Origin: a virus
IMG/VR virus record: IMGVR_UViG_3300006329_000051
Coordinates: 1-21,623 of that record
Direction: 5' to 3' (one strand)
Length of the DNA: 21,623 nucleotides
Position numbers and translations under genes: made by a program. The notes under the pieces are model-generated. The model worked only from the letters and a program-made list of their open reading frames with translations. It was not told where the DNA came from and searched no databases. Each line of letters starts with the position of its first letter. Positions within the stretch are counted from its first letter, which is position 1. This document shows, piece after piece, positions 10,401-16,732 of this stretch.

Positions 10401-13400
10401 TAAGAGGTGATTCATTATTTGCTCCTGCAGTTGCATCACAAAGAATTTCAGATGATTCACCTATTGTATTAGGTTCAAATAATACTGCTAGTGATTATAT
10501 CAAGCAGATTCAGATTGTTAACGGTGGTGAAGGATATACTACAGGAACATATACTGACGTTCTTATGTTAGGTGGTGGTGGAACCTCTGCTGGACTTAAG
10601 GGTACATTTAACGTTGCTAATGGTGTAGTAAGTAGTGTAACTATAACTGCTGGTGGTACTGGATATACAACACCTCCTACAGTTGTATTCAAAGATAACT
10701 GGACTGATCCACAAAACCCAGCTGTTTTAAACAACATTAAAGCAGTAGCAGTTGTAAGTGGTGGAGCAATTACTGCTGTTCATATGACTGATGGTGGTAC
10801 AGGATTAGGATCAAACACTCCTTTAGTTGAGTTCACAGGTGGTGGAGGTGTTGATGCTACAGCAACCTCAGTTACTAAAGATGGTGCTGTTAGATTTATT
10901 ACTATTACTGATGGTGGTCAGAACTATACTGCTGACTTTACGGTAACTCCAATACCAACTATAATTGGTACTTCACCTACTATTGCTGCAAGTTTAAAAG
11001 GTATTATTGCATCTGTACCTAAGATCTATGGTGACTCTGTAATTGATATTAATAGAGTTGATGGTCTTACAGTTTCTGCAGAACCATATGGTAACTTAGG
11101 TGTTGTTAGATTACTGAAGAGTCAGTTCGAGTTTGCTGCTAATGGTGGTGCTACATTGAAGACAGGTCAAGGTTCTGGTCTTGATGCTGATACTCTTGAT
11201 ACTAATGATTCAAGTTACTTCACTAATGCATCTAATTTACAATCTGGTCTTGTAAATCCTCTTAGATTATCTGGAGATTATACCATTAATGTTACAGGTA
11301 ACGCTGCTACATCAACTCTACTTAATATTGGTGATACAAGAACTTCTATCTTTAATCCAGAAAACTTTGCTGCAGGTTTGCTTCTATCATGGAAGAGTAA
11401 TACTCAGGGATATAATACAGGTGAATTCCTTGCTGATGGTGGTAACTATCATAGTGTAATCACAACACGTCGCTCAGGGTCTTCTACGGACTTCTCAGGA
11501 GGTGCTTTAGGGCAGATAGCACAGACAGATAATAATAACATTTACATTAGAAATAGTGGTCCTAACCATGTTGGATCATTAACTGTATCTAACGCAGGTG
11601 CTGGTTATAAGAATGGAACATATAATAACGTATTACTAACTGGTGGTGAAGGTTATGGTCTAAAAGCAAATATAATTGTCTCTGGTGGGTCTATATCTTC
11701 TATCACTCTCGTAGATGGTGGTTGGGGATATAACGAAGATGGTACTGCTTCTGGCACATTTATTGCAGATCTACCTTATCAGTGGTTTGGTACACAAAAT
11801 ACAAGACAGATAACAACTCCTGCAGTTATTACAGCAACTCTTGCATTCCTTGGAAGTGGTTCTTCTACTGGTAATAGTTGGTCATCTTGGCGTAAGGTGT
11901 GGCATGATGGAAACCATGGAAAAGATTCTGGCTTAGATTCTGATCTATTACAAGGCAAAAATGCACGTTGGCATAAAAGTGCTCTTAACACTAATGAAGA
12001 GAAATTCGGTAATAATAGATTACCTTATCAACAAGCATCTCATGCATTTAATGAGCATGTTAAAGTAACTGTTCCTGATCCAAATTATCAAGATAATAAT
12101 GGTGGTCATTATGATCTTTATATTGAAGGTAAGAACTTAACTCAGCAAGTTGTAGATAATATTGATACTCAATCTGGAGTAACTGGTAAGCAGTGGAATC
12201 TATATACCGCTAACAATGTTAACGAAGGTACAATAAGAATTATTAGCAGAAAGATCAATCTTGATCCTGCTAATTATCTAACTGGTGTTCAGTACGTTGA
12301 GTACAACACAGAATGGGTAGCAAACGCATCAGCAAATAAGAATGATAGAATCGTATATGGTCATAACATATACAACGTAACAAACTCTATAACTGGTTCT
12401 TATAGTTTAGGAACAACTCCTCCTACACATATCTCTGGTACTGTAACAGCACCTGGAGGTAATGCTGATCTAACATTTGAAAGAAAGATTGAGAATCCTT
12501 GGACAATTCTTACTGTTGAATTAATATCTGGTAACTTATCAGAATCAATTAAGAAAATTGGTACTGCTACTGCACCTGCAGAATACTATGAGTTAACTGA
12601 TTGGGGTATTTCTGATAATACAACTTATTCTAGAACTAAGGCAATTCTTGGATCTGATTCTAGTGGTAATCCTTACTTAAACTTAGGATATACTGATGTT
12701 TCTACTACTGCATATATTGATGCTAATACATCAGGTAACAATGTAGATTATGATTCTAGAATTCAGTTTACTGGTGGATCTAGTAGCATAGGTACAGGTA
12801 CTATTAACTTTAGATCAAATAGTGCTCAGGTCAATGGTAACAATATATGGCATGAAGGTTCAATAACATTTGATAGTGCAAACACAGCAAATGCTGGTGT
12901 TAAACGTGATGCATCTGGTAACTTCTCTGCTGGTACTATTACAGCAGCATTGAATGGTACTGCTAACGGAAACTTACCGATTACTGGTGGAACTCTAACA
13001 GGTGCTTTGACTATCAGTACTACTGCAACTGATCAAATTAACTTCACACAAGGTAATAAGTACATAACTTGGAATGCAGGTATGTACTTTAGAGGTAGTG
13101 GTAGTTCTTGGAACGCAAGATTCTCTACTACAACTTCTACTACAACTTCAGAAATTATTAGTGCTTGGACAACTAACTTTGGTAATAGAGTATTTACCGT
13201 ATACAATAATAGAAGATCTAGATTTGATTTACCAGGAAATGATACAGATGGTATCCAAATATTTGGTAATTCTGGTGGATACTCTAGTATTAGACATTAC
13301 TATGGATCAACTACAGTTGGTTATAGATTAGCAATAGCTCATCTGGCAAACCATTATGGTACTGGAACTACTACAGGTGATATTATTGATAGAGTTGAAA

Positions 13401-13861
13401 GTGGACGTAAGTGGCACTTCAAGATGGGTGGACAAGTTAGTTCCATCGTTCTAGATGATTCCAGACGTGTTGCTATTAACCAAAGTAGTACAAACACTAG
13501 TTACCAGTTCTATGTAAATGGATCATTAGGTGCTACAAGTAAATCATTTGTTATTGATCACCCAACAAAAGAGAATCATGAACTACGTCATGGTTCACTT
13601 GAAGGTCCTGAACATGCAGTATATGTAAGAGGACGTGTAAGAAATAATGTTATTACCCTTCCAGAATACTGGACTGGACTAGTTGACATGAATACAATTA
13701 CAGTTCAATTAACTGCAGTTGGTGGAATGTCAAGAACTGTTTGGGTTAAGGATCTAAAAGATAATAAAATTATTACAGGTGGTGGTGACGCTTTCTACTT
13801 TGTACAGGCAGAAAGAAAAGATATAGATAAACTAGAGGTGGAGTACGACAAAGGAAACTAA
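1484..13861 (+). CDS. Giant mosaic virion/tail-fibre protein (4125 aa)
   Basis: A single uninterrupted 12.4-kb frame whose ATG is preceded by AGGA four bases upstream. Modules by approximate residue: 1-110 conserved N-terminus (LVRIGINTLNPQYELDVEGQ); 147-250 start of a pectin-lyase-like beta-helix (GRIYVSAQIGSDTFDGRSA, TIIVAGGDYLEDNPISLPD); about 515-625 and 845-955 helical modules; 630-843 five Asp-box repeats; 994-1927 nine Cys/MDG/YPR units; about 2165-2300 a second beta-helix segment (SFLGGNGCEIDGAKC, ISFGGTGYNVTNDGY); about 2350-2450 a third helical module; 2809-3433 GGxGY glycine-rich modules; 3430-4000 fibre repeats (HDGNHGKDSGLDSDLL, NLPITGGTLTGAL); 4020-4125 a conserved C-terminal cap (KSFVIDHPTKENHELRHGSL). 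Such proteins are typical of marine cyanomyoviruses, where they are assigned to the virion or tail fibres. Receptor or polysaccharide recognition is inferred. No catalytic residues can be assigned. The stop overlaps the next ATG. Confidence 0.9.
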   Translation: MALELNADKQIIQSDKLKIKNDTSVRIDLGGGADEKAAIFGNLTADADKLVRIGINTLNPQYELDVEGQIRTTTSIISDTARIANLDIDTIVNPSLALRAPVLNTFTDPNTNELLFPRSTTPAYSDDSNKIATTNFVYNIATNDVGGRIYVSAQIGSDTFDGRSATKPVRTIKRATQLAASTPDKETIIVAGGDYLEDNPISLPDLCSVVGDNIRLTICRPANPGKHMFKASDENYVTGITFRDQIDGNNVPIKTWSYAYVFDDKQRFYYPKSLGGQYGRTFNLGHKISAAQEWKLTFNSNGGGVLLVPGIVLTSVTGGTGTITEVVFDTGTDQSGYVVIQNITGLIESTGSVYTYDANDPVVNYNLSVSSGEQLTPDGQVVKHQTTHTSYSVSKVKYDPLLYPNGLIVTVTGTGVYHDFEVGQYVRFTNFPDAGLYADLDRFNGRQYVSHRIETTDGFSTQFVVYKDNPTDLGAIGAPGGEYGVTNFAVTVTSDDHYVTFSLDNSPRKFVTSTKSANRYLDATDLIDRNKAGIADQALKRAKKEYPALMCADEAKCINDIGYIIDAVNYDLTWGGNAATKEAAEYYYTGGVLDHLVGSLKESTYTFAQARDLSIQAMRNQLEYVSSSTKTSVTKTVGFGGNAIWDNERFVSVSQSGIATSADGVTWTSQTVAGSPYLRDVLFNKWAVGERGVPEYIAVGHGGVIFTSNNTVDWYSKTTPNTKDLKAVAYDGTTYVVVGEDGTVLTSQNGNTWVAQTSGTTNDLEDIIYNDDYDAFYAVGNNDTILKSTNSGVTWTALESGTISQNIQSISWFEGTMVAGVARAHILISDDGGDTWETNTITSTVTSDRNQDAADLLLKNKKLLAAQGLFNYLNNGGSGHTVPTGNMACIDDIVDVVEAIAHDLRHGGNYRTYKAASYYVSTNATAGEEAEAVGALDAAIVLAKSIIRNVSITVNYVNDATYVASLETPYQALTQYTKPDITLDYSEGTRHSATNATYDPDTGVVVLTIANHGFADGEYIKIDTDALKFTCSMDGNYSTHSYPRAEDPANDAWLQIFGKTNDTISVFVGRAFNTSYSPTGGSYDPETGIMTLTVGENRFKAPSSHTVTFADYNPNTGIMTVTIPHHGFYENDHVKFNNGAVTFTCTQGGGTHSYPRSTDPASNRWLNIWNVTRDTFDVQVLDTVPSTNTTVHTFSSALSGGLKHSSENVKLATGGISFSCNPGGGVQTVAYPRNTVDSLNTPTGATYDPATGVFQTTINGHGLKNGDWVKFGTGTFRFQCTMDGGSSPKDYPRASDPVNDQWLKVTNVTTNTFEVNVGKSPIVGHDASSGSYNASTGELELNIGPHTLAQGTAIKIAKESLQFKCGMDNNTSTKVYPRTTDPAYNTALDITAATENTITVNVGTTPLVNHDVTNATYDPATGLVVMTLVGTHGLVQGESIRVGDNKLTFTCTMDGNATDHTYPREGDPAYQTALPITNVSGQDITVNVGTSPIVNKTVTAAIYNPNSGDLVLTIGNHSLRQGTNIKLATESLVFTCTLDDNVSQKSYPRASGANTSSGADYAYDTPLPITAITSDTITINVNGGQGAISDLSTHTFVSGTNAVVSGGNYTHTWSGGTSTAAVISGGNYPHTFQTVAGLTPNDASYNFTTGKLSLTFASAHNLTTDDYVKLDENALSFTCAMDGNTAIKQYPRSSDPTFGKFIQLENVTTLGFDLDVGTSPLVSHDVTDAEYTPTTGILKLVIGKHDLKVGTNIKLDTDSISFKCGLDNFTATKTYPRANGTGGATADDPAYDSPVTIIDTDATSITINVGTSSDTSEHQFVTASAGAVKSGGGYAHTFTGAANNSVKRAQVLSGGGYAHTFVSSPGGGVSKKRDRAFDTNIPVVGTTSTNVQLFVGISTSVYAHTFVSAVDDALIAGGNYVHTFLSSDVNGIIKNGAESPTTACTDVINSIVTLNSIVTTAITNDNMNHAALTASVGHERWEYGTNSIRTPEIIVHDGNRFWMYLQFTQGSGNNECAVLTSEDRGRTWNVEVSTAFNDQCDSIAFSDTTGIFLGFQNSFILTGVGSEFTDPNGLTQFNTSTSVFSDNTISNTYDANRSRACDNVSNSIFTLWNIVLDRINGRTPPTTSYATSYFLDSNNKFFTVGHAYDDLPVIEVSPYIFNSSVISFLGGNGCEIDGAKCATPNVKRPGLPPQGKSMVAAAFTIISFGGTGYNVTNDGYTQLVSVFCIFTQDGAIVETGGYASLTNSASNFGTFSLRANGVREEAYSFDKGVISNVTFTDIGVPKFTVTGLGAPPLEHYILSPGGYEVAVQSGQNPLYFIENTISATPTKPITAEVQANLAMSVRGNFNRYTDSYDLIYNNARYIAEEAYFKTLQTTSNPLDQDRVKCIRDTEEIVKAWATDLKFDANDATWDAAKLYVNANSIQHISGYVAATKEVLDEARDLCKKAVNNQLKLKGTTLTTAESNANYYVATWSDEIPYVDTTITHDVSTGTEYTNSDCSNVQTALNTLNTLFDEIIDNPSVTTPMPSTAVRDDGFFTINPTNKNKLQDHRIDIRRPSICNSSSHTWEFSGSGNDYNALPQNGGTRGSDNTGDFEQVSQNNGRVYASGTDELGDFKIGYFAKVENRTGNITFGGTVTISEVEFLKIKGNNVVITGFDPSNTLNALELGGAGASDSLLPTQKAVKDYISNQLGQYLGRTYSTVPTPNALVQLDSSGRINIDQLPALRPFNIYTVADQAARLAQEGPLAGDITIQQDNTISYIMNNDLESQILEFDPDSLHTFANTNIVLCSPSGSQGQVTSWLPGTVKQIIINNGGTGYQSGDTITISAPGGGGTQATATLTVNGGQITGVALVNKGQGYYTAPSTAGSTITITTSTGSNAVLTSVIRSRLEVDILNSIKAVATDSVDDKTTPTAITISLTDVINTSAGNNANWVQLTSSTIDASFITTGVLNVARLGNISSNYPANSLTYLRGDSLFAPAVASQRISDDSPIVLGSNNTASDYIKQIQIVNGGEGYTTGTYTDVLMLGGGGTSAGLKGTFNVANGVVSSVTITAGGTGYTTPPTVVFKDNWTDPQNPAVLNNIKAVAVVSGGAITAVHMTDGGTGLGSNTPLVEFTGGGGVDATATSVTKDGAVRFITITDGGQNYTADFTVTPIPTIIGTSPTIAASLKGIIASVPKIYGDSVIDINRVDGLTVSAEPYGNLGVVRLLKSQFEFAANGGATLKTGQGSGLDADTLDTNDSSYFTNASNLQSGLVNPLRLSGDYTINVTGNAATSTLLNIGDTRTSIFNPENFAAGLLLSWKSNTQGYNTGEFLADGGNYHSVITTRRSGSSTDFSGGALGQIAQTDNNNIYIRNSGPNHVGSLTVSNAGAGYKNGTYNNVLLTGGEGYGLKANIIVSGGSISSITLVDGGWGYNEDGTASGTFIADLPYQWFGTQNTRQITTPAVITATLAFLGSGSSTGNSWSSWRKVWHDGNHGKDSGLDSDLLQGKNARWHKSALNTNEEKFGNNRLPYQQASHAFNEHVKVTVPDPNYQDNNGGHYDLYIEGKNLTQQVVDNIDTQSGVTGKQWNLYTANNVNEGTIRIISRKINLDPANYLTGVQYVEYNTEWVANASANKNDRIVYGHNIYNVTNSITGSYSLGTTPPTHISGTVTAPGGNADLTFERKIENPWTILTVELISGNLSESIKKIGTATAPAEYYELTDWGISDNTTYSRTKAILGSDSSGNPYLNLGYTDVSTTAYIDANTSGNNVDYDSRIQFTGGSSSIGTGTINFRSNSAQVNGNNIWHEGSITFDSANTANAGVKRDASGNFSAGTITAALNGTANGNLPITGGTLTGALTISTTATDQINFTQGNKYITWNAGMYFRGSGSSWNARFSTTTSTTTSEIISAWTTNFGNRVFTVYNNRRSRFDLPGNDTDGIQIFGNSGGYSSIRHYYGSTTVGYRLAIAHLANHYGTGTTTGDIIDRVESGRKWHFKMGGQVSSIVLDDSRRVAINQSSTNTSYQFYVNGSLGATSKSFVIDHPTKENHELRHGSLEGPEHAVYVRGRVRNNVITLPEYWTGLVDMNTITVQLTAVGGMSRTVWVKDLKDNKIITGGGDAFYFVQAERKDIDKLEVEYDKGN
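1922..2233 (+). other. Pectin-lyase-like beta-helix segment in the giant protein (first part)
   Basis: Residues about 147-250 read as the opening of a right-handed parallel beta-helix: an IYVSAQIGSDTFDGRSATKP strand-turn with a GSDxxDGxSAxxPxxTI signature, then a TIIVAGGDYLEDNPI rung and a VVGDNIRLTICRP rung. The pattern matches the DUF1565/pectate-lyase-like start found in many phage fibre proteins. The remaining rungs of the usual module seem to resume only near residue 2165, after a very large insertion. Confidence 0.6.
3372..4010 (+). other. Five-unit Asp-box (BNR/Ycf48-like) beta-propeller in the giant protein
   Basis: Five copies of the Asp-box turn S/T-x-D/N-x-G-x-T-W occur at residues about 660 (TSADGVTW), 707 (TSNNTVDW), 746 (TSQNGNTW), 788 (STNSGVTW) and 829 (SDDGGDTW), spaced 39-47 residues apart. 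Each is preceded by a strand such as YIAVGHGGVIF, YVVVGEDGTVL or FYAVGNNDTIL. This is the repeat pattern of sialidase/sortilin/Ycf48-type propellers. The second copy has V in place of G. A further isolated Asp-box (TSEDRGRTW) occurs near residue 2020 (7541-7567). Asp-boxes are structural turns and do not show enzymatic activity by themselves. Confidence 0.75.
4463..7262 (+). repeat. Tandem protein repeats: nine FxCxMDG...YPR units plus GGxYxHT repeats
   Basis: Nine copies of F-x-C-x-[ML]-D-x-N...YPR-x-x-DP, with variants, have their Cys at residues about 1031, 1145, 1220, 1280, 1365, 1451, 1536, 1679 and 1764. Five of the eight spacings are near a unit length: 85, 86, 85 and 85, with one of 75. 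Each full unit begins with a TYDPATG hairpin and an HGLxxGxxIKI strand and ends in an NxITVNVGTSP strand. Between and after the later units are short repeats GG[NG]Yx-HT[FW]: five copies, for example SGGNYTHTW and SGGGYAHTF. The copies have diverged at the DNA level, so the array is old, apart from a near-recent 24-base duplication inside it. Confidence 0.8.
6974..7066 (+). repeat. 24-base direct repeat pair inside the giant gene
   Basis: The same 24 bases, coding for GGGYAHTF, occur at 6974-6997 and 7043-7066. The start-to-start distance is 69 bases, a multiple of three, so gain or loss of one copy by slippage or recombination would keep the reading frame. Confidence 0.8.
9908..11780 (+). 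repeat. Glycine-rich GGxGY modules in the giant protein
   Basis: Three clusters (about 9908-10085, 10502-10960 and 11569-11780) carry repeated strand-turn units of the form I-x-I-x-x-G-G-x-G-Y. Examples are INNGGTGYQSG, VNGGEGYTTG, TAGGTGYTTPP, SNAGAGYKNG and VDGGWGYNED, often followed by GGGG. The regular Gly-Gly-x-Gly-Tyr turns every 40-60 residues suggest a beta-solenoid or beta-prism fibre shaft. Fibre repeats with GSGLDADTLD-type sequence separate the last two clusters. Confidence 0.65.
13541..13858 (+). other. Conserved C-terminal cap domain of the giant fibre protein
   Basis: The last 106 residues begin with KSFVIDHPTKENHELRHGSL and continue through EGPEHAVYVRG, LPEYWTGLVD and a terminal KLEVEYDKGN. 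I recognise this as a C-terminal domain recurring in cyanophage fibre-like proteins, and it probably caps or trimerises the fibre. No Ser-Lys dyad of the S74 self-cleaving chaperone is evident, so no autoproteolysis is claimed. Confidence 0.6.
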
Positions 13862-14631
13862 TGGCATTACACACAGGGCAAAATTGTATATCTGATGGTC
13901 TTTGTTTTTACATAGATGCAGGTAACCCAAAATCTTATCCAGGTAGTGGATCTATATGGTATGATCTTGCTAATAAGATTATAATGAATTCATCTGGAAC
14001 TCAAACACCTTTTACTACAAAGGATAATGTTCCATGTTTTCAATTTAATAACAGTGGATACTGGTCATCATCTGATGATGACGGTAAGAAATTCTGGACA
14101 GGTAATGGAGCAACTCTTGAGTTGATAATTTGGAGATCTGGTGATTCAATGACTGAAAGAGACACTATTTTTGAAAAGAATCCATACCAAGGTGGGCAAA
14201 GTTACACTAATGAGTTTGCTTGTACTTACGAAACAAGTGAAACCTTAAGTCACTACAGAGGTGGTGCTACAGGTGGGTCATATGATTATTCAAATACACA
14301 AACAGCTTGGCAGGATAATGCATGGACTCAATGGACATCAACATTACCTGGTCCTAGTCCAAGTAATGGACAAAATAGATTTAATGGTAAGAATGTAGGA
14401 TCTTATGTAACAAGAGCCAGTGGTGGAACTAATAGTTACAGGCAAGCAGGTGCAGTACGAGTAGGTACTGGATATGCTGGTACTGTGGAAGGTACTTCTG
14501 CTAAAGGTCCTTATATTACTATTGCTAGAATTTATGAAAGAGTTCTATCTGTAGATGAAATTAAACACAATTGGGAAGTGTTTAAGAGACGTTACGGTCT
14601 TGCGGAAGGTGAAGGTAATTATGGTTATTAA
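13861..14631 (+). CDS. LamG/concanavalin-like jelly-roll protein (256 aa), probable fibre or adhesin
   Basis: The ATG at 13861 overlaps the stop of the giant gene (TAATG), implying coupled translation. Residues 10-40 (ISDGLCFYIDAGNPKSYPGS, WYDLANK) and 230-250 (ITIARIYERVLSVDEIKHNW followed by FKRRYGL) are the characteristic first and last strands of LamG-like jelly-roll domains in phage and bacterial surface proteins. Between them lie the expected beta strands (ATLELIIWR, TIFEKNP). The whole protein is essentially one such domain with no signal peptide or membrane span. Such folds commonly bind carbohydrate, so a distal or accessory adhesin working with the two neighbouring fibres is likely, though ligand binding is inferred. 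The long Trp/Ser/Gly-rich middle (residues 140-200) is less typical. Confidence 0.8.
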   Translation: MALHTGQNCISDGLCFYIDAGNPKSYPGSGSIWYDLANKIIMNSSGTQTPFTTKDNVPCFQFNNSGYWSSSDDDGKKFWTGNGATLELIIWRSGDSMTERDTIFEKNPYQGGQSYTNEFACTYETSETLSHYRGGATGGSYDYSNTQTAWQDNAWTQWTSTLPGPSPSNGQNRFNGKNVGSYVTRASGGTNSYRQAGAVRVGTGYAGTVEGTSAKGPYITIARIYERVLSVDEIKHNWEVFKRRYGLAEGEGNYGY

Positions 14632-14632
14632 T

Positions 14633-14640
14633 TATAAATA
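14633..14640 (+). promoter_or_regulatory. T4-like late promoter TATAAATA
   Basis: An exact TATAAATA match to the T4 late-promoter element begins one base after the stop of the LamG gene and ends 15 bases before the ATG at 14656. It sits in a 24-base intergenic gap. Exact match plus position make a function likely. The resulting leader would be very short, and no strong Shine-Dalgarno is seen (only an AAGAAAAG stretch). Confidence 0.7.
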
Positions 14641-14655
14641 TAAGAAAAGCTAAAA

Positions 14656-16731
14656 ATGGCAAACTCTGATAAGGACATTTTAATAACTCCCCAGAAAGGT
14701 GCTGGTACAGGTACGTATCCAGAAATTAGCTTTGTAGGTTCTGGTAATAATCCTATAAGATTAAGGGTATTAGATAATAATGCTGTAGAATTTAAAGGTT
14801 CATCTGGTCAGTTATTTAGTGTAAATAATACAACAACAGGAACTATATTTTCAGTTAACGATGTTTCTGGTGTTCCGAGTATTAATGTTGATGCAGGTGG
14901 ACGAGTAGATTTAGCAAGATATAACGGTCAAGTTCAAATTGGTCAAAACGCAAATACAACTGATAAAGATTTGTGTGTGACAGGGGCGATAGCAGTAACA
15001 AATAAGAAACTTCAAACAACACCAGCTGCTATACATTTTTATGAAGATGCATCTAACACAGGTACAGGTAGTATGTATTTGGGTTATGATGGTCCTAATA
15101 AAGGAGATAATGAAAATTATTGGTTTGTTAGGAATAGTAGTAATACAGATATTTTAACATCAACTTATGGTGGTGCAGTTGGTATTCGTACTACTAACCC
15201 AAGAACTGTTCTTCATCTTAGTGGTGGACACACTACTACACAGTTTAGGATGACGTTGCCATCTGGTAGTAATGGTGGTGGAACTGGTGAAATTAACTTT
15301 CAGGCATGGGTTTCTGAAGGTGGTGTTACATGGGATGGTTGTGGTATTGGTGCTAACGTTAGTAACTATAATACCTATTCATATCCAACTTCAGCAAACT
15401 CTTCCGATAATAATTATTTCCCAAGATTAAATACATCTGTTGGTTCGTCATATATTAGATTCTTAACTAATCCTGGTTACTTATCTTTCTCTACAAGAGA
15501 AAATGATGGTACTAGTTATAGGGATCAAATCCAAATGAGATATGGTATGTTAGCTATTAATGCTGGCACTACTACTTCATATAAGATCAACGTTGGTGGT
15601 GATGTAAACATCACAGGAAAATATAGGATTAATGGTAATGAGTTTACCATGTTACCATCACAGACAGATTCTACTAGAGGTGCATATCTAGTATCTGATG
15701 GTTCTAATGGTGCTTTCTGGGCATATCCAGGTGCTTCTAATAATACCTCTTCACCATTAACTGGATATAGATATAGAAGTTTAATTACTCATGGATATAT
15801 TGCAGGTGGATATAAAGGATCTCAGCCATGGAGATCAGTAAATAAAACGTGGCATCATACTGACACTACTGTGTATTGTGGTGAACAGTTAGATAGAGCA
15901 GGTGCTTATTGTGATGGTACATGGGGTGACTATCAGGCATATGTTCATGGTACTGTGAACTCATTCCAAGGTAACTCCAGTCATACCTCAAGTTATAACG
16001 GTCATACTGGTATTGTTAGAAACCAAGGTGATGGTAGATTCTCTCAGCACAACTATGGTTGGGATGATAATGAACCCAAAGATACTATGGGATATGGTAC
16101 TACTGGTGGTTGGTCAATGAACGTAGGTAGAAACGACGCTGGATGTGCTAGTAACCAAATAGGACAGGCAGGATATATAACAGGAGGTGGTAGTTCTGAT
16201 ACTAACAAACTACATTTCCCAACTGAGATCATGTACACAACTAGTGGATCTGGTTATTCAAATGACTGGGTTGCTGGTGTTGGTGGTGAAACAAGAGGAT
16301 ATTTCTCTTGGAGTAATGGTGGTCAACAATACATAACTTATAGTAATGATAGTTGGTCTAATACCAATGCTATGGGTGGTAATAGGGGATGGTGTAAAGC
16401 ACTTCCTACTAAGCATGGTTTCTTCTACATATGCACAAGTAATAACGTGACTACTCCTATCCGTAAGGTAAGAGATAGTGATGGTGCAGATCTTGGAAAC
16501 TTCAATAGATCTAGATCAGCTGGTGAAGAGAATATGGAAATGGGTCAAGATTGGGGTTATAAACTAGGTGACTATAATGGTCAGCAGAATAACCAAACTG
16601 AGAAATGGAATTATTCAAATGATTCTATTACTGCTATGGGTGCAGCAACTAGACCTAAAGGACATTATGGACAATCATCTGCAGCATGTTCATCATTTGC
16701 AGCAGCAGTAACAGTAAATCAGCCAGCATAA
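14656..16731 (+). CDS. Tail-fibre-like protein with kelch-like C-terminal half (691 aa)
   Basis: Residues 1-100 carry the conserved phage fibre N-terminus (DKDILITPQKGAGTG, GQLFSVNNTTTGTIFSVNDV, INVDAGGRVDLARYNGQVQI) found in many marine phage fibres. Residues 100-370 are Gly/Ser/Asn-rich beta structure with a KINVGGDVNITGKYRI element. From about residue 381 the sequence becomes Trp/Tyr/Gly-rich with recurring blade-like segments: HGYIAGGYKGSQPWRSVN, AGAYCDGTWGDYQAYVHG, AGYITGGGSSDTNKLHFP, RGYFSWSNGG. The GYIxGG turns resemble kelch or related propeller repeats. A trimeric fibre with a propeller-like receptor-binding tip is the best reading. The gene follows its own late-promoter-like motif, and the next gene starts one base after its stop. 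Confidence 0.75.
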   Translation: MANSDKDILITPQKGAGTGTYPEISFVGSGNNPIRLRVLDNNAVEFKGSSGQLFSVNNTTTGTIFSVNDVSGVPSINVDAGGRVDLARYNGQVQIGQNANTTDKDLCVTGAIAVTNKKLQTTPAAIHFYEDASNTGTGSMYLGYDGPNKGDNENYWFVRNSSNTDILTSTYGGAVGIRTTNPRTVLHLSGGHTTTQFRMTLPSGSNGGGTGEINFQAWVSEGGVTWDGCGIGANVSNYNTYSYPTSANSSDNNYFPRLNTSVGSSYIRFLTNPGYLSFSTRENDGTSYRDQIQMRYGMLAINAGTTTSYKINVGGDVNITGKYRINGNEFTMLPSQTDSTRGAYLVSDGSNGAFWAYPGASNNTSSPLTGYRYRSLITHGYIAGGYKGSQPWRSVNKTWHHTDTTVYCGEQLDRAGAYCDGTWGDYQAYVHGTVNSFQGNSSHTSSYNGHTGIVRNQGDGRFSQHNYGWDDNEPKDTMGYGTTGGWSMNVGRNDAGCASNQIGQAGYITGGGSSDTNKLHFPTEIMYTTSGSGYSNDWVAGVGGETRGYFSWSNGGQQYITYSNDSWSNTNAMGGNRGWCKALPTKHGFFYICTSNNVTTPIRKVRDSDGADLGNFNRSRSAGEENMEMGQDWGYKLGDYNGQQNNQTEKWNYSNDSITAMGAATRPKGHYGQSSAACSSFAAAVTVNQPA

Positions 16732-16732
16732 A

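Noticed and set aside
13541-13858. S74-type self-cleaving intramolecular chaperone at the C-terminus of the giant protein
   Set aside because: The catalytic Ser-Lys arrangement and long coiled coil of S74 chaperones are not visible; the segment matches a different conserved cap.
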